A DNA stretch of 64,000 bases, taken from assembly GCA_946894095.1 (NCBI GenBank), contig OX335660.1:873001-937000 (forward strand), given 5' to 3'. Shown here piece after piece: positions 43,201 to 52,287 of this stretch. A model generated the notes under the pieces. The model ran no database searches. It had not been told where the DNA came from and saw only the letters and a program-made list of their open reading frames with translations. Both the position numbers and the translations under genes were made by a program. The stretch comes from Incurvaria masculella. Its lineage: Eukaryota; Arthropoda; Insecta; Lepidoptera; Incurvariidae. Every line of letters begins with the position of its first letter. The first letter of the stretch is position 1.

Positions 43201-43681
43201 TTTTTATGAACGAATCAACAATTATTCTTGTTTTAAACATTATGTACATTTAAAAACATTTGATTTAAGTGTGTATCAGAATGAGTATGATTTCAGCAAG
43301 GTTTTCAAAAAGATTTGCTTTGCAATGCCATTGGTTGTAGTCACAGTACACTAAGGGCCTTTTTCACATACTGCTGATTAGCTAAGTCGCCTGGTTTTCA
43401 CCAAGTACTGATTTGTTTTAATCAACACTTAAAGGGCAGTTATTACTAAAGTGCTGATTATCTTGTACTGGTATTGATTGCAAGCTGCTAAGAAAGGCCC
43501 TTAATGTGTGGCGATTAAGCTAATCAGCAGTAGGTGTAAAAGGCCCTTAGGCTATGTTTCGAAACTTCAAATTATGTAATTTTATGATTTTTAAAATTGC
43601 CGAATCCAGTTATTTAGCAATAAGACAAACAATGTACAGAAATCAAGGAGAAGACTATGAATAAATTTATATTTAAATAAA
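40237..43681 (+). other. Probable long 3' UTR of the LRR-Ig gene
   Basis: Largely repeat-free AT-rich sequence. A proximal AATAAA is at 40425-40430; distal AATAAA signals are at 43660-43665 and 43676-43681, so short and long forms are possible. Four UGUANAUA Pumilio-type words occur at 40480, 41343, 42096 and 42542. The exact 20-mer GTAATTCGAAACGCTCGCTA occurs at 41275-41294 and 42021-42040. A family F MITE (43351-43550) lies near the distal end. Whether transcription really extends to 43.7 kb cannot be told from sequence. Confidence 0.5.
43351..43550. mobile_element. Foldback MITE, family F, complete
   Basis: Ends CTAAGGGCCTTTTTCACATA and TGTAAAAGGCCCTTAG are inverted, continuing CTGCTGATTAGCTAA / TTAAGCTAATCAGCAG. 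The inner TGCTGATTATCTTGTACTGG and AAGAAAGGCCCTTAA match 26833-26962. Terminal TAA/TTA suggests a 3-bp target. Confidence 0.85.
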
Positions 43682-44087
43682 AAAAGTTTGTTTTTATTTT
43701 AAAACACTCGCAACATCATCAACCAAATCTAGATTCTTGTATGATGTATGCACTTACTAAATAATAATAATACTACACTTACTGTCATGATATTAGCCCA
43801 ACACACCACATGCGAAATAGGTGCCATGCCTGCCAGGACTTTCGTTATGTTGTATGGCTGCATTGAACTGGATGAAAACCAAGGATAATTCGTAACCAGC
43901 GACTGCGGAAGTGGGGGCAGGAGGGGCAAACGCCCCCCCCTAAAACGCGCTCTGTGGAAAAGAGTTTAATTATTTAATGCATACGCATAAATTAAATTTA
44001 TAAAATACATACATTTTCGGAATTCTTATATCAAAACGATTCTATGAAATGTAATGTGCTTGCCAAAATACTTGCCAATATTAAACG
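43682..44087. other. Intergenic DNA, no gene recognised
   Basis: Contains an S-SINE fragment (43783-43894) and a C8 run near 43932. No gene. Confidence 0.4.
43783..43894 (-). mobile_element. S-family SINE tail fragment
   Basis: CATGATATTAGCCCAACACA, CCATGCCTGCCAGGACTTTC, GCATTGAACTGGATGAAAAC; a small CTGC duplication sits inside the CATGCCAGGACC block. Confidence 0.7.
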
Positions 44088-44240
44088 CATGGTGACAACA
44101 TAACATAGAAATAACACAGTGGAGTTTCTTGCCAGTTGTTATTCGCTGTGTTTTGTTTTGATGAACCGGCTAATGTTAAATGATGACAAATCCGAGTGCA
44201 GTGTATGGATGATGAACAAACAATACAATACAATACAGAT
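44088..44240 (+). mobile_element. D-family LINE 3' end, short copy
   Basis: GGAGTTTCTTGCCAGTTGTT, GATGAACCGGCTAATGTTAA, ATGACAAATCCGAGTGCAGT, then an ACAATACAATACAATACA tail. Confidence 0.7.
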
Positions 44241-44359
44241 AAAGCTATCCATTTCCAGTATAAAAATAACTTTCTGACTCAACAAATCATAAACATGCAC
44301 CGTTTCACTTGACATTAATTAAATTAAAGCCATCACATTTTTTGCTTGCACACAAATAA

Positions 44360-44580
44360 AATTAACGGCGCCATCTGTCGGCCGGGGCCGTGCTCACGAA
44401 TGGCAATTATCCGCACTGCCGCGCGGCGGGGGTGGCGCTGCTGTCGCGTCGCGCGGAGTGACCACTCGTCGAGCTGCCATAAATCCGGCGGACGAGGGCG
44501 CGTCCATCGCAGTCCGGGCATACAGAGGCTTTTCACTGACGAAGGCGCGGTGCTCAGAATTAGACTATATTTCTATTAGT
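44360..44580 (+). promoter_or_regulatory. Candidate promoter and first exon (weak)
   Basis: A 200-bp GC- and CpG-rich island in AT-rich DNA. ATAAAT (44479-44484) is placed 27-32 bases upstream of a CAGTCC initiator-like site (A at 44511), the usual TATA-Inr spacing. AAGGTAATC near 44580 could serve as a splice donor. No convincing coding frame follows. Could equally be an eroded CpG-rich repeat. Confidence 0.25.
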
Positions 44581-44782
44581 AAGGTAATCTTGTAAGGTAT
44601 TTTTTATCTGTGCACACAGGGGCGTAATTAGAGTGGTTTGTGCTCAGTTTGACAACGAACTACATGAAACAATATTTTAATTAAATTAAAAAATAACTAC
44701 AAATTAACATAGTCAAAAAAATAAAATTTAAAAATTAATCCATACACCTCCTTTGATTTTTCACGTTAGGCAAATATAAGAT

Positions 44783-45084
44783 AAAAAAACCGGCCAAGTC
44801 AAACTCGCACACGAAGGGTTCCGTGCCAAATATTGTTTACGTCTTTCGTATGGAACCTCTTTAATATTTATTATTATTATTTTTCACCTATTTGTTGATA
44901 TAGCGGCAAAATAAATACACACTGAAAATTAAAGCTGCCTACCTATCGGTTCATGAGATACAGCCCTGTGACAGACGTACGGACGGACAGACGAACAGAC
45001 GGACAGACGGACGGACGGACAGACGGACAGCGGAGGCTTAGTAATAGGGTTCCGTTTTCATCCTTTGGGTACGGAAGCCTAAAT
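44783..45084 (+). mobile_element. K-family repeat with damaged palindrome
   Basis: Starts AAAAAAACCGGCCAAGTC, but the palindrome is reduced to CAAACTCGCACACGAAGGG (deletion of its left arm). The (GACG)n tract at 44977-45026 is expanded and interrupted by GACA. Ends GGGTACGG. Confidence 0.85.
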
Positions 45085-45591
45085 AAATACCTGCATACAA
45101 AGGCATAACATTTTTTTTACAACAAATGTGAGCGTCAACAATATTTTGCAGTTATTTAAAATAAAAAGGTTTTATTTATGCCTTTTAGAAGAGATAATAT
45201 TTAAGTATGTTAAAATCTATACCTTAACATGAAGAATACGTAATATGTGCATGTAAATATGAATCGAATCGTTGCCTTATAGGTAGTAGGAAAGGGATGT
45301 CCGAACAATTATTAGTCCGAGACGAATCAGCGCCGCGGTTGCTGCGGCGGCGGAACTCGGCAACATTATGACATTACCAGCCGCCAGTAAATACAAATCG
45401 AGCTCGCTGCTCGCTGCGTATAATGTGCAACAACTGTGGATAATGTGCATTCTAGACTCTCTCATGTTATCTACTGCGGCGCTATTGAACAATGACGGAT
45501 TTCGGGGCTTGATTTCAATTTCCACAACGATTAGGAAAACGGACTTGTATTCTCACTGTCCCAATGACCCTTCTCGCCGTGACGATAGAAG
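45085..45591. other. Intergenic DNA, no gene recognised
   Basis: AT-rich to 45290, then balanced sequence around GCCGCGGTTGCTGCGGCGG (45330-45350). Nothing identified. Confidence 0.35.
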
Positions 45592-45932
45592 AAAAAAAAC
45601 CGGCCAAGTGCGAGTCGGACTCGCACACGAAGGGTTCCATACCATTGTACAAGATTTAAAACAAAAAAAAAGGTTTTTTGTATGGGGCCCCAATTTTTAT
45701 AATTTTTTAAATTTACCTATCAGTTGTGGTAGCGGTAAAATAAATACACACTCTGTGAAAATTTCAGCTACCTACCTATAACGGTTCATGAGATACAGCC
45801 TTGTGACAGACGGACGGACGGACGGACGGACGGACGGACGCACGGACGGAAGGACGGACAGACGGACGGACGGACGGCGGAGGCTTATTAATAAGGTTCC
45901 GTTGGCACCCTTTGGGTACGGAACCCTAAAAA
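45592..45932 (+). mobile_element. K-family repeat with long (GACG)n microsatellite
   Basis: Complete copy: AAAAAAAACCGGCCAAGTGC, intact 19-nt palindrome, and a long tetranucleotide array at about 45807-45878 (GACG with GACA, GAAG and CACG interruptions), ending GGGTACGGAACCCTAAAAA. Confidence 0.9.
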
Positions 45933-46378
45933 TTGACGCAGTGGTTGGATCTCATGTTTTGAGAAAATATTTTTGGAACAAGACACAGGATAAGAAATTC
46001 CATTGACGAGCTGTGGTACCCGGCTCCTCTCGAGACGATATCGATATTGTTTGTTTAAAATGTAGTCGGTTATCACTCAGGCCCCTAGGCAATTAAAATT
46101 AAAAAAAAACCAATCCATCTGTTGGCCCGTTGTTTCTTTGTGAAAGAAGGACAAGCCAACACACCCACTTTCGAATATATAATGTTTGCAGGGATACATA
46201 ATTTAAACCAGCGAAACTCGAACAGACGAGTATTGTTTGTTTGGATATCCAGAGCGAATGGGTGACGAAATACTATAGAATACAGCGGCATCCACAATAT
46301 GGCGCACGCCAGGACCTCACAAGAGGCGCCCGGGCTTTCGGACTTTCACATGCTGGCCGGCCAGGGGGGTTACCATGG
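45933..46378. other. Intergenic DNA, no gene recognised
   Basis: On the minus strand about 46100-46260 reads GVLACPSFTKKQ and resembles the conserved tract after some LINE 3' ends, but too little is preserved to call. Confidence 0.35.
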
Positions 46379-46491
46379 TAAGTTAACACGCCGGGTGAAT
46401 AGCGGGTGATTGGCATGGTAGGAAATGTATGTAAACGTCACATTTAATCTCTCTTTTGACTGATCACCTGCTATTCACCTGGCGAGTTATT
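46379..46491. mobile_element. Short foldback MITE, family N
   Basis: GCCGGGTGAATAGCGGGTGAT at the left pairs with ATCACCTGCTATTCACCTGGC at the right, about 110 bp in all. A degraded relative (GGGTGAACAGCAAGTGAGTG) is at 48500-48575. Confidence 0.7.
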
Positions 46492-46604
46492 TGTATATAT
46501 GGCCGCACACCATGTTTGAAGGATATTACAGTACATGTCGCCATCGAATCGCCGATGTATAAAGCCAAAGCGGAAAGATTGGCTGGTGGGAATAACTAAA
46601 CACC

Positions 46605-47007
46605 TACAGCTCGTGGTCTAAGGGCTAGAGGACTTGCCTTTCATCCGAGAGGTCTGGGTTCAAATCCTCGCCCGGTCATGCACCACTTTATTTCTCTTTC
46701 TCAGTTGGATAAGTGCATTTCTTTACGAATGCGAGCTGTTCCACCGTTTGGAACCCATGTAAAACTGATGGTCCCCATCCCCTACTAGGTGGTAGGGTTA
46801 TGCCCGCCCGGGTTGGTACCACCGCATTGGATGAAACTATGGTTGAAGCGGCAATGAAAAATTGTCCGTATTTTCCATCCAGTTCAATGTAGCCGTGCTC
46901 ATAAATGGAAGGTCCTGGCATGGCACCTTATTCTTATGTGGTGTGTTAGGTTAGTATAATTACTGGTTTGGTGTTAGTTATCCATATCCTGTTACATAAA
47001 GAAAAAA
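46605..47007 (+). mobile_element. S-family SINE with tRNA-Glu-like head, full length
   Basis: CGTGGTCTAAGGGCTAGAGG, CCTTTCATCCGAG and GGGTTCAAATCCTC match tRNA-Glu around the A box, anticodon loop and B box. The body is of tRNA type up to GTGCTCATAAATGGAAGG, but the tail TTCTTATGTGGTGTGTTAGG resembles the 5S subfamily, hinting at recombination between subfamilies. Confidence 0.85.
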
Positions 47008-47153
47008 CCGCCAAGGTGATGATTTAACCACGAGGTTCAACCAAAGATAATACTAATAATGTGTGAATAATGGAACTCTGCCGTGACCTAACTTTCAGAC
47101 ATTGCGAACGCTGCATCACAACGGTGCATCGAGTTGCTCGCCCAGACATTATG

Positions 47154-47350
47154 TTTTTTTTTATGCAACCTGGCATGGAAGGCTAATACCACACAATTAC
47201 CGTTATTATATTAGTAATACACCTTGAACTGGATGGAAAACACGGTCAATTTTCATTGCCGCTTCGACCTTCGTTCATTCAATGCGATGGTATCAACCCG
47301 GGCGGGATTACCCTACCACCTGGTAAGTAAGGAGGAGAACTACAGTTTAA
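47154..47350 (-). mobile_element. 5S-headed S SINE, body part (left of a TTAA insertion)
   Basis: Reverse-strand body with the 5S-type words GAACGAAGGTCGAAGC and CCTCCTTACTTACCAGGTGG, poly(A) read as T at 47154-47162, and an internal deletion near 47215. The copy continues at 48302 after a TTAA element. Confidence 0.8.
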
Positions 47351-48305
47351 GGCGACATAGGACCCTAGAACGACCGTTACCGAAACGCTATCGTTTTATA
47401 TGTTTAGTTTCCATAATAAGCAGTTTTATGCAAACAAGATTATTGGAAAACATTACCATAAAACAATTTCATGATATAAATGAATATAAGTTGGTCCTTG
47501 CCATTAAAATTCAAGCCTTAAACGAGTTTGAAAAACTTTCAAACGCGTTAACTCCAACAACATGAGAGGTGAGGATATTATTTTTAAATTGTATTGCATT
47601 CACTAATCAATTATCTAGTGTCGCGCTTAGAAACACGCTATCGTTTTATATGTTTAGTTTCCATAATAAGCAGTTTTATGCAAACAAGATTATTGGAAAA
47701 CATTATCATAAAACAATTTCATGATATAAATGAATATAAGTTGGTCCTTGCCATTAAAATTCAAGCCTTAAACGAGTTTGAAAAACTTTCAAACGCGTTA
47801 ACTCCAACAACATGAGAGGTGAGGATATTATTTTTAAATTGTATTGCATTCACTAATCAATTATCTAGTGTCGCGCTTAGAAACATTTTTTTATTTTAGC
47901 TTAATATTAATTACAATTATTGTAAACGTTATCAATTCTAGGGAAATTCGTCCTGGATTTGCTTAGAATCGCTCATGTTTTAATTAATAGTAATAAGTCT
48001 ATGGTCAAAATGAATAATGTTTGTAAGCGCGACACTAGATAATTGATTAGTGAATGCAATACAATTTAAAAATAATATCCTCATCGCTTATGTTGTGGGA
48101 GTTAACCCGCTTAAAAATTTCACAAATCAATTTAAGCCTTGAATTTTAATGGCAAAGCCCAATTTTTATTAGCCTATATTATTAAATGGTCCAATGTCAA
48201 GTTTTTCCGATAACCAAGATTGCATTAAAATGATTATTATGGAAACTACAAATATAAAACGATAGCGTATCGGTTACGGTCGTTCTAGGGTCCTATGGTC
48301 CTTAA
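47347..48305. mobile_element. Large TTAA-flanked foldback element with a 250-bp duplication in one arm
   Basis: TTAA at 47347-47350 and 48302-48305. Termini GGCGACATAGGACCCTAGAA and TTCTAGGGTCCTATGGTCC are inverted, and the arms pair over several hundred bases (CACTAATCAATTATCTAGTG against CACTAGATAATTGATTAGTG). The left arm holds two copies of a 250-bp unit, 47385-47634 and 47635-47884, differing by one base in what I compared, whereas the right arm has one. No transposase ORF. It is inserted at the head/body junction TTAA of a 5S-headed SINE. Confidence 0.9.
47385..47884. repeat. Tandem duplication, 2 x 250 bp
   Basis: The direct repeat runs from ACGCTATCG to TTAGAAAC in both copies. A single difference was seen (ACATTACC versus ACATTATC near 47456/47706). 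Breakpoint homology is one base. Confidence 0.92.
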
Positions 48306-48418
48306 AGTGGAATCCGAACCACAGCCAGCCTCAACGGATGAAAACGGTCACCCAACTAGTATCCAACCGCGCTCAGAGTTGCTTCATTCCGCGTCGCGCC
48401 ACTGGGCAACCGAGGCGG
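48302..48418 (-). mobile_element. 5S-headed S SINE, head part (right of the TTAA insertion)
   Basis: Reverse complement reads GTCGCGCCACTG-type start, GAAGCAACTCTGAGCGCGGT, TGGATACTAGTTGGGTGACC (box C) and GTGGTTCGGATTCCACTT, then TTAA. Continues the copy at 47154-47350. Confidence 0.8.
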
Positions 48419-48499
48419 ACACGAGGTTTTTGTACTCTTATGCCAAGTGAAGTTCACTTCCTATTACCCATATAGATACTGATAGGTTACCATCGTAAA

Positions 48500-48600
48500 T
48501 TACCTCCCCGGGTGAACAGCAAGTGAGTGATTCAATCTGATGTATAGTTGCATTTCGTAAACTGGTAAGTTTCAACTCACTTGGCTGAAAAAAATTTGTT
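48500..48600. repeat. Degraded family N foldback
   Basis: CCCGGGTGAACAGCAAGTGAGTG near the left and CAACTCACTTGGCTG at 48572-48586 form imperfect arms like those of 46379-46491. Confidence 0.45.
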
Positions 48601-48694
48601 TTTGACATTATTATATATATGTCATCAAAATTAGTCCGTTTTGGAGGAATTCAGTGACATGCTCGTACACGCATGCAGAATTTTTTTTTGTTTC

Positions 48695-49006
48695 ATTTTT
48701 AGAGTTCCGTACCCAAAAGGTGCCAACGGAGCCCTATTACTACGGGCAGCCTCCGCAGTCCGTCCGTCCGTCCATCCATCCGCCACAGGACTGTATCTCA
48801 GTAACCGTAACAGATAGACAGCTGAAATTTTCACAGAGTGTGTATTTATTTTGCCGCTGCAACAACAAATAGGTAAAATAAATTCATAATAATAATTAAA
48901 GGGGGGGGGAGGATTCAACATAAAAATGGTGTTTTTTTGTGTTGAATCTTGTACGATGGTACGGAACCCTTCGTGTGCGAGTCCAACTCGCACTTGGCCG
49001 GTTTTT
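48695..49006 (-). mobile_element. K-family repeat, full length
   Basis: AGAGTTCCGTACCCAAAAGG start, (TCCG)3 with TCCATCCATCCG, CACAGGACTGTATCTCAGTA, a G9 run at 48901-48909 and a near-intact palindrome (GTGCGAGTCCAACTCGCAC). Confidence 0.88.
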
Positions 49007-49371
49007 GCGTATATTAGAGTGGGTATATGAGTGGCATAGTTTAGATTCACAATAGAAACCGTTAGTTGGCACTGTTGTCGAGATCTAGAAATCGTTTGGA
49101 ATAGTGTCCAAAACGAAATTTACCCGACCGACACCGGGAACCGCAACTAGAATTAAATTAAAATGTTTTGTTAGCTAAATGGGAGACTAACATCACGACG
49201 GTTGCTAATATCACGATGTATGCAGTTCATTCTCTAAGTGCCTTTGCAGGTGGGTACGCAAAATAGAAATAGCACTGCATTTCGTCCGTTAGTCCAACCG
49301 GTAATAAATCTGCATTATCCGAGACAGACTGCGCTACGCCTCCGCCGCCCGCCGCTGATACGAGTATTCCG
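49007..49371. other. Intergenic DNA, no gene recognised
   Basis: No repeat or exon identified; GC-rich CCTCCGCCGCCCGCCGC at 49339-49355. Confidence 0.35.
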
Positions 49372-50336
49372 GGAGGTCACGACATTTTTGGTCACGATAA
49401 GATAAATGGCTGAATCTGGGTTCAGATGTTAGAGACCAACCCTCTTATGCTAAATATGTCGGTCTGCCTGTGCCAAGTGGTTGCGTTACGCGCCACTAGG
49501 CTCGTAGCCTAGTGGCGCGGGGACTGGCCTAGCGTACCAGAAGCCCGGGTTCAATACCGACTTGCACCACTGTCTGTCTCTTTCAGAGTTCGATAAGTGC
49601 ATTTCGTCACGAATGCGAGCTGCTCCATGGTTCGGAATCCATGTAAAACTGTAGGTCCCCTTCCCCTACTAGGTGGTAGGGTTTAAGCCCGCCCGGGTTT
49701 GTACCATCGCATTGGATGAAAAGATGGTCGAAGCGGCAATGAAAATTGTCCGTGTTTTCCATCCAGTTCAATGTAGCCGTGCTCATCAAGGGAAGGTCCT
49801 GGCATGGCACCTAGTTCCTTTAGGAATGTGGTGTATTGGGCTTATATCATAACGGTAGTTGTGTGGTATTAGCCATCCATGTCAGGTCGCATAAAAAAAA
49901 AAAAAACTTAGATTGGCTATATAAAATATATGTTGGTATGTACCTGCTGATGAATATACTGATTATCTAGAAACATTGATACCTATTAATTATACAACAA
50001 TAACCAGTCGGTTTTTTTAATTAAATACTTAAATATACCTAAAGTTATATCTGTAACCTAAATCGCCTATAACTACGAAATGCAACCAAAGCTTTGTTCA
50101 GTTTTGGTATTGCTAAGCAAGTATATACTGATACTTTCATGCTTCGTTATTTGCAGCCGTTTACCTTATCATATATATTTTTTATCACCATAACTACTTT
50201 TTCAGGCGCCTTATCTAGGTAACGCAACCACTGGGCACAGGCAGACTGACACATTTAGCTTCAGAGGCTTGGTCTTTATCCTGTGAACCCAGTTTCAGCC
50301 ATTTGCGTTATCGTCACCATTTTTTTCGCCACCTCC
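49372..50336. mobile_element. Foldback MITE, family W copy 2, with a full SINE inside
   Basis: GGAGGTCACGACATTTTTGG...GGCTGAATCTGGGTTCA...AGAGACCAACC...GTCGGTCTGCC at the left mirrors GGCAGACTGACA...GGCTTGGTCTTTA...GTGAACCCAGTTTCAGCC...CGCCACCTCC at the right. The AT-rich interior is the inverse of W copy 1. A complete SINE (49490-49906) sits inside. Confidence 0.8.
49490..49906 (+). mobile_element. S-family SINE, tRNA-like head, full length, snap-back 5' end
   Basis: Consensus-like copy: GTAGCCTAGTGGCGCGGGGA, GGGTTCAATACCGACTTGC, CCTTCCCCTACTAGGTGG, GTGCTCATCAAGGGAAGG and an A run at 49893-49906. It is preceded by an inverted copy of its own first 13 bases: GCGCCACTAGGCT (49490-49502), CGT, AGCCTAGTGGCGC (49506-49518). 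Confidence 0.92.
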
Positions 50337-50349
50337 TAGTCTAGAGCGG

Positions 50350-50870
50350 CAGGGTTGGGAAATGACCATGTCGATGTTTTTCTATAATAATGCAAAAAAC
50401 AATAAATATGGTCAGATTAAAGAACGTTACCTATTTGTACCATTTGCGATTGAAACGCTTGGATCGCTTTGCTCTCGATTCCTGAAGGACTTAGGTGGGC
50501 GGTTGCGTGAGTCATCCGGTGACGAGCGTGCCGCTGCTTACCTTTTGCAGCGTATCAGCCTCGCTGTCTAGAGAGGCAATGCTGCGAGTGTGATGGGAAC
50601 GATCCCGCCGTGTCGCCTTCGTTAGAGGAAATATTTTACCTAACTGACTAGGTTTTACATTTACTTTGGTTTAATATTGTGGCGCCCTGTACTGAGAGCT
50701 GCTAGTTTCACATGCCAGACATCGACAAAATAGATGCACAGAAGTTAGTTAACATGGCGGGCGCTAGATGGCGCTACCAGCCAGACATGAAGTCTATATC
50801 GCACTAACGAAGTTTCTTGATATTATTATTATTGATTATTGATATTATCTAAATATACTGGTGTCAACAC
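50350..50870 (+). mobile_element. LINE ORF C-terminal domain and 3' UTR relic
   Basis: Translation from 50362 contains FVPFAIETLGS, FLKDLGGRLRESSGDERAAA and YLLQRISLAV, then an in-frame TAG, then RGNAASVMGT. The usual family text is VETLG...LGRRL...GD.R...L.QR.SLA.QRGNAASV, the post-RT domain of a widespread non-LTR group. The TAG replaces the Gln codon, so this is a dead copy. It ends in an (ATT)n-rich tail (50821-50850). Confidence 0.75.
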
Positions 50871-50877
50871 AACAATA

Positions 50878-51081
50878 TAAAAAACCGTAGAGTCGGACTC
50901 GCACACAAAGGATTCCGTACCATGGTACAAGATTTGACAACAAAAATCACGTTTTTTGTTTGAGGGCCTGTAATTTTTAATATTTATTCATTTTACGTCA
51001 TTGTTGTTGTAGCGGCAGAATAAATACGCAGACAGACATACCAACTGACGGATTGCCAGGCAGCGGAGGCGTAGTAATAGG
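50878..51081 (+). mobile_element. K-family repeat, both ends eroded
   Basis: AAAAAACCG then GAGTCGGACTCGCACAC; the left palindrome arm and the (GACG)n tract are reduced, and the final hairpin after TAGTAATAGG is missing. Confidence 0.8.
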
Positions 51082-51452
51082 TGTATGAATGAAATTAACA
51101 ACAACATTGAATGGCTACTAACAATGAGAAGAAAAGAAATAATCCTGCCACGATTTCAAAGCTGGAGCTTCAGAAGATAGAAAAACATTTTTTCCCAAGG
51201 ACTGGACCAATGAAACAAGGTCACGATGTTCCTAGCAACAAGCTGATCGGTCTGGATGCTTTTCCTAATTTTCAAGAAAACAAATGCAAGACACTCCTCT
51301 CTGAGGACAAAGAAAATCCAGGGCAGTTCGTCCCCGGTCACCCTTGCGGTTACCGCTCCGTACAGTGGCACGTTTTGGAGTCTTAGTAGCGACCTGAGGA
51401 ATCCGCGCGATGCCCTCAGCGCGAGTTGATCCACATCCATGTGGAATGAACA
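51082..51452 (+). other. Unclassified segment with a 91-codon frame
   Basis: ATG at 51111 to TAG at 51386 encodes a Lys/Asn-rich 91-residue product with no recognised domain. It is wedged between K repeats and adjoins a LINE relic; probably retroelement-derived or random. I do not call a gene. Confidence 0.3.
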
Positions 51453-51747
51453 TTTTTAGGGTTCCGTACCCAAAGGGTGAACACGGAACCCTATTACTAA
51501 GCCTCCGCTGTCCGTCCGTCCGTCTGTCATAGGGCTGTATCTCATGAACCGTAACAGGTAGGAAGTTGAAAATTTCACAGATTATGTATTTATTTTGCCG
51601 CTGTAACAACAAATAGGTAATATTACAAAATAATGAAAAATAAGGGGGGGAACTTACAAAAAACGTTTTTTTGTGAATTGTGGTAAATCTTGTACGATGG
51701 TACGGAACCCTTCGTGTGCGAGTCCGCCTCGCACTTGGCCGGTTTTT
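51453..51747 (-). mobile_element. K-family repeat, full length
   Basis: TTTTTAGGGTTCCGTACCCA start, CTAAGCCTCCGCTGTCCG, (TCCG)3, CATAGGGCTGTATCTCATGA, palindrome with one change (GTGCGAGTCCGCCTCGCAC), CTTGGCCGGTTTTT end. Confidence 0.9.
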
Positions 51748-52054
51748 AAGTTTAAATTCATTGCGAAATTATGACGCACTAATGAAGTCCGGACTTTGAA
51801 ATCAGCTCCCATGAAGGAGCCTTCCTAATTTCAAGAGTGCAGCATTTTCTGACACTGAGCCTTGAGCTCACTTATCCAAGGGGCTTTTAGTGCAGTGAAG
51901 TGTCGTCGTGCGTGGTCCTTTGAGCCCGCGACTATCAGAGTCGTCCTTCAAAGCCTGTCGTTCTATTTTCCTCCTCACCACGAGGCAAGCGCCTGTGATC
52001 GCTGCTATTGGGCTTTCACCAGCCCAGCTGTTTGGTGCCCGCGCCTTGCTGTAC
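51748..52054. other. Spacer between K repeats
   Basis: Balanced composition, no recognisable element or exon. Confidence 0.35.
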
Positions 52055-52287
52055 TGCCACAGGGCTGTATCTCAGTAAGCGTAACAGGTAGACAGCTGAA
52101 ATTTTCACAGAGTGTGTATTTATTTTGCCGCTACAAACAACAACAACGCTACAACAAAAAAGGTAAGATTAAAAAATAATTAAAATTAAAGGAGGCTCCA
52201 ATACAAAAAACGTGTTTTTTTTGTTTTTTTTTTACGATGGTACGGAACCCTTCGTGTGCGAGTCCGACTCGCACTTGGCCGGTTTTT
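52055..52287 (-). mobile_element. K-family repeat, truncated
   Basis: Starts at GCCACAGGGCTGTATCTCAG, so the hairpin end and (TCCG)n tract are missing. The rest, including the intact palindrome GTGCGAGTCCGACTCGCAC and CTTGGCCGGTTTTT, is complete. Confidence 0.88.

Noticed and set aside
51111..51386. 91-codon forward ORF as a small gene
   Set aside because: No domain, no promoter or splice context, and it sits in a cluster of K repeats beside a LINE relic.
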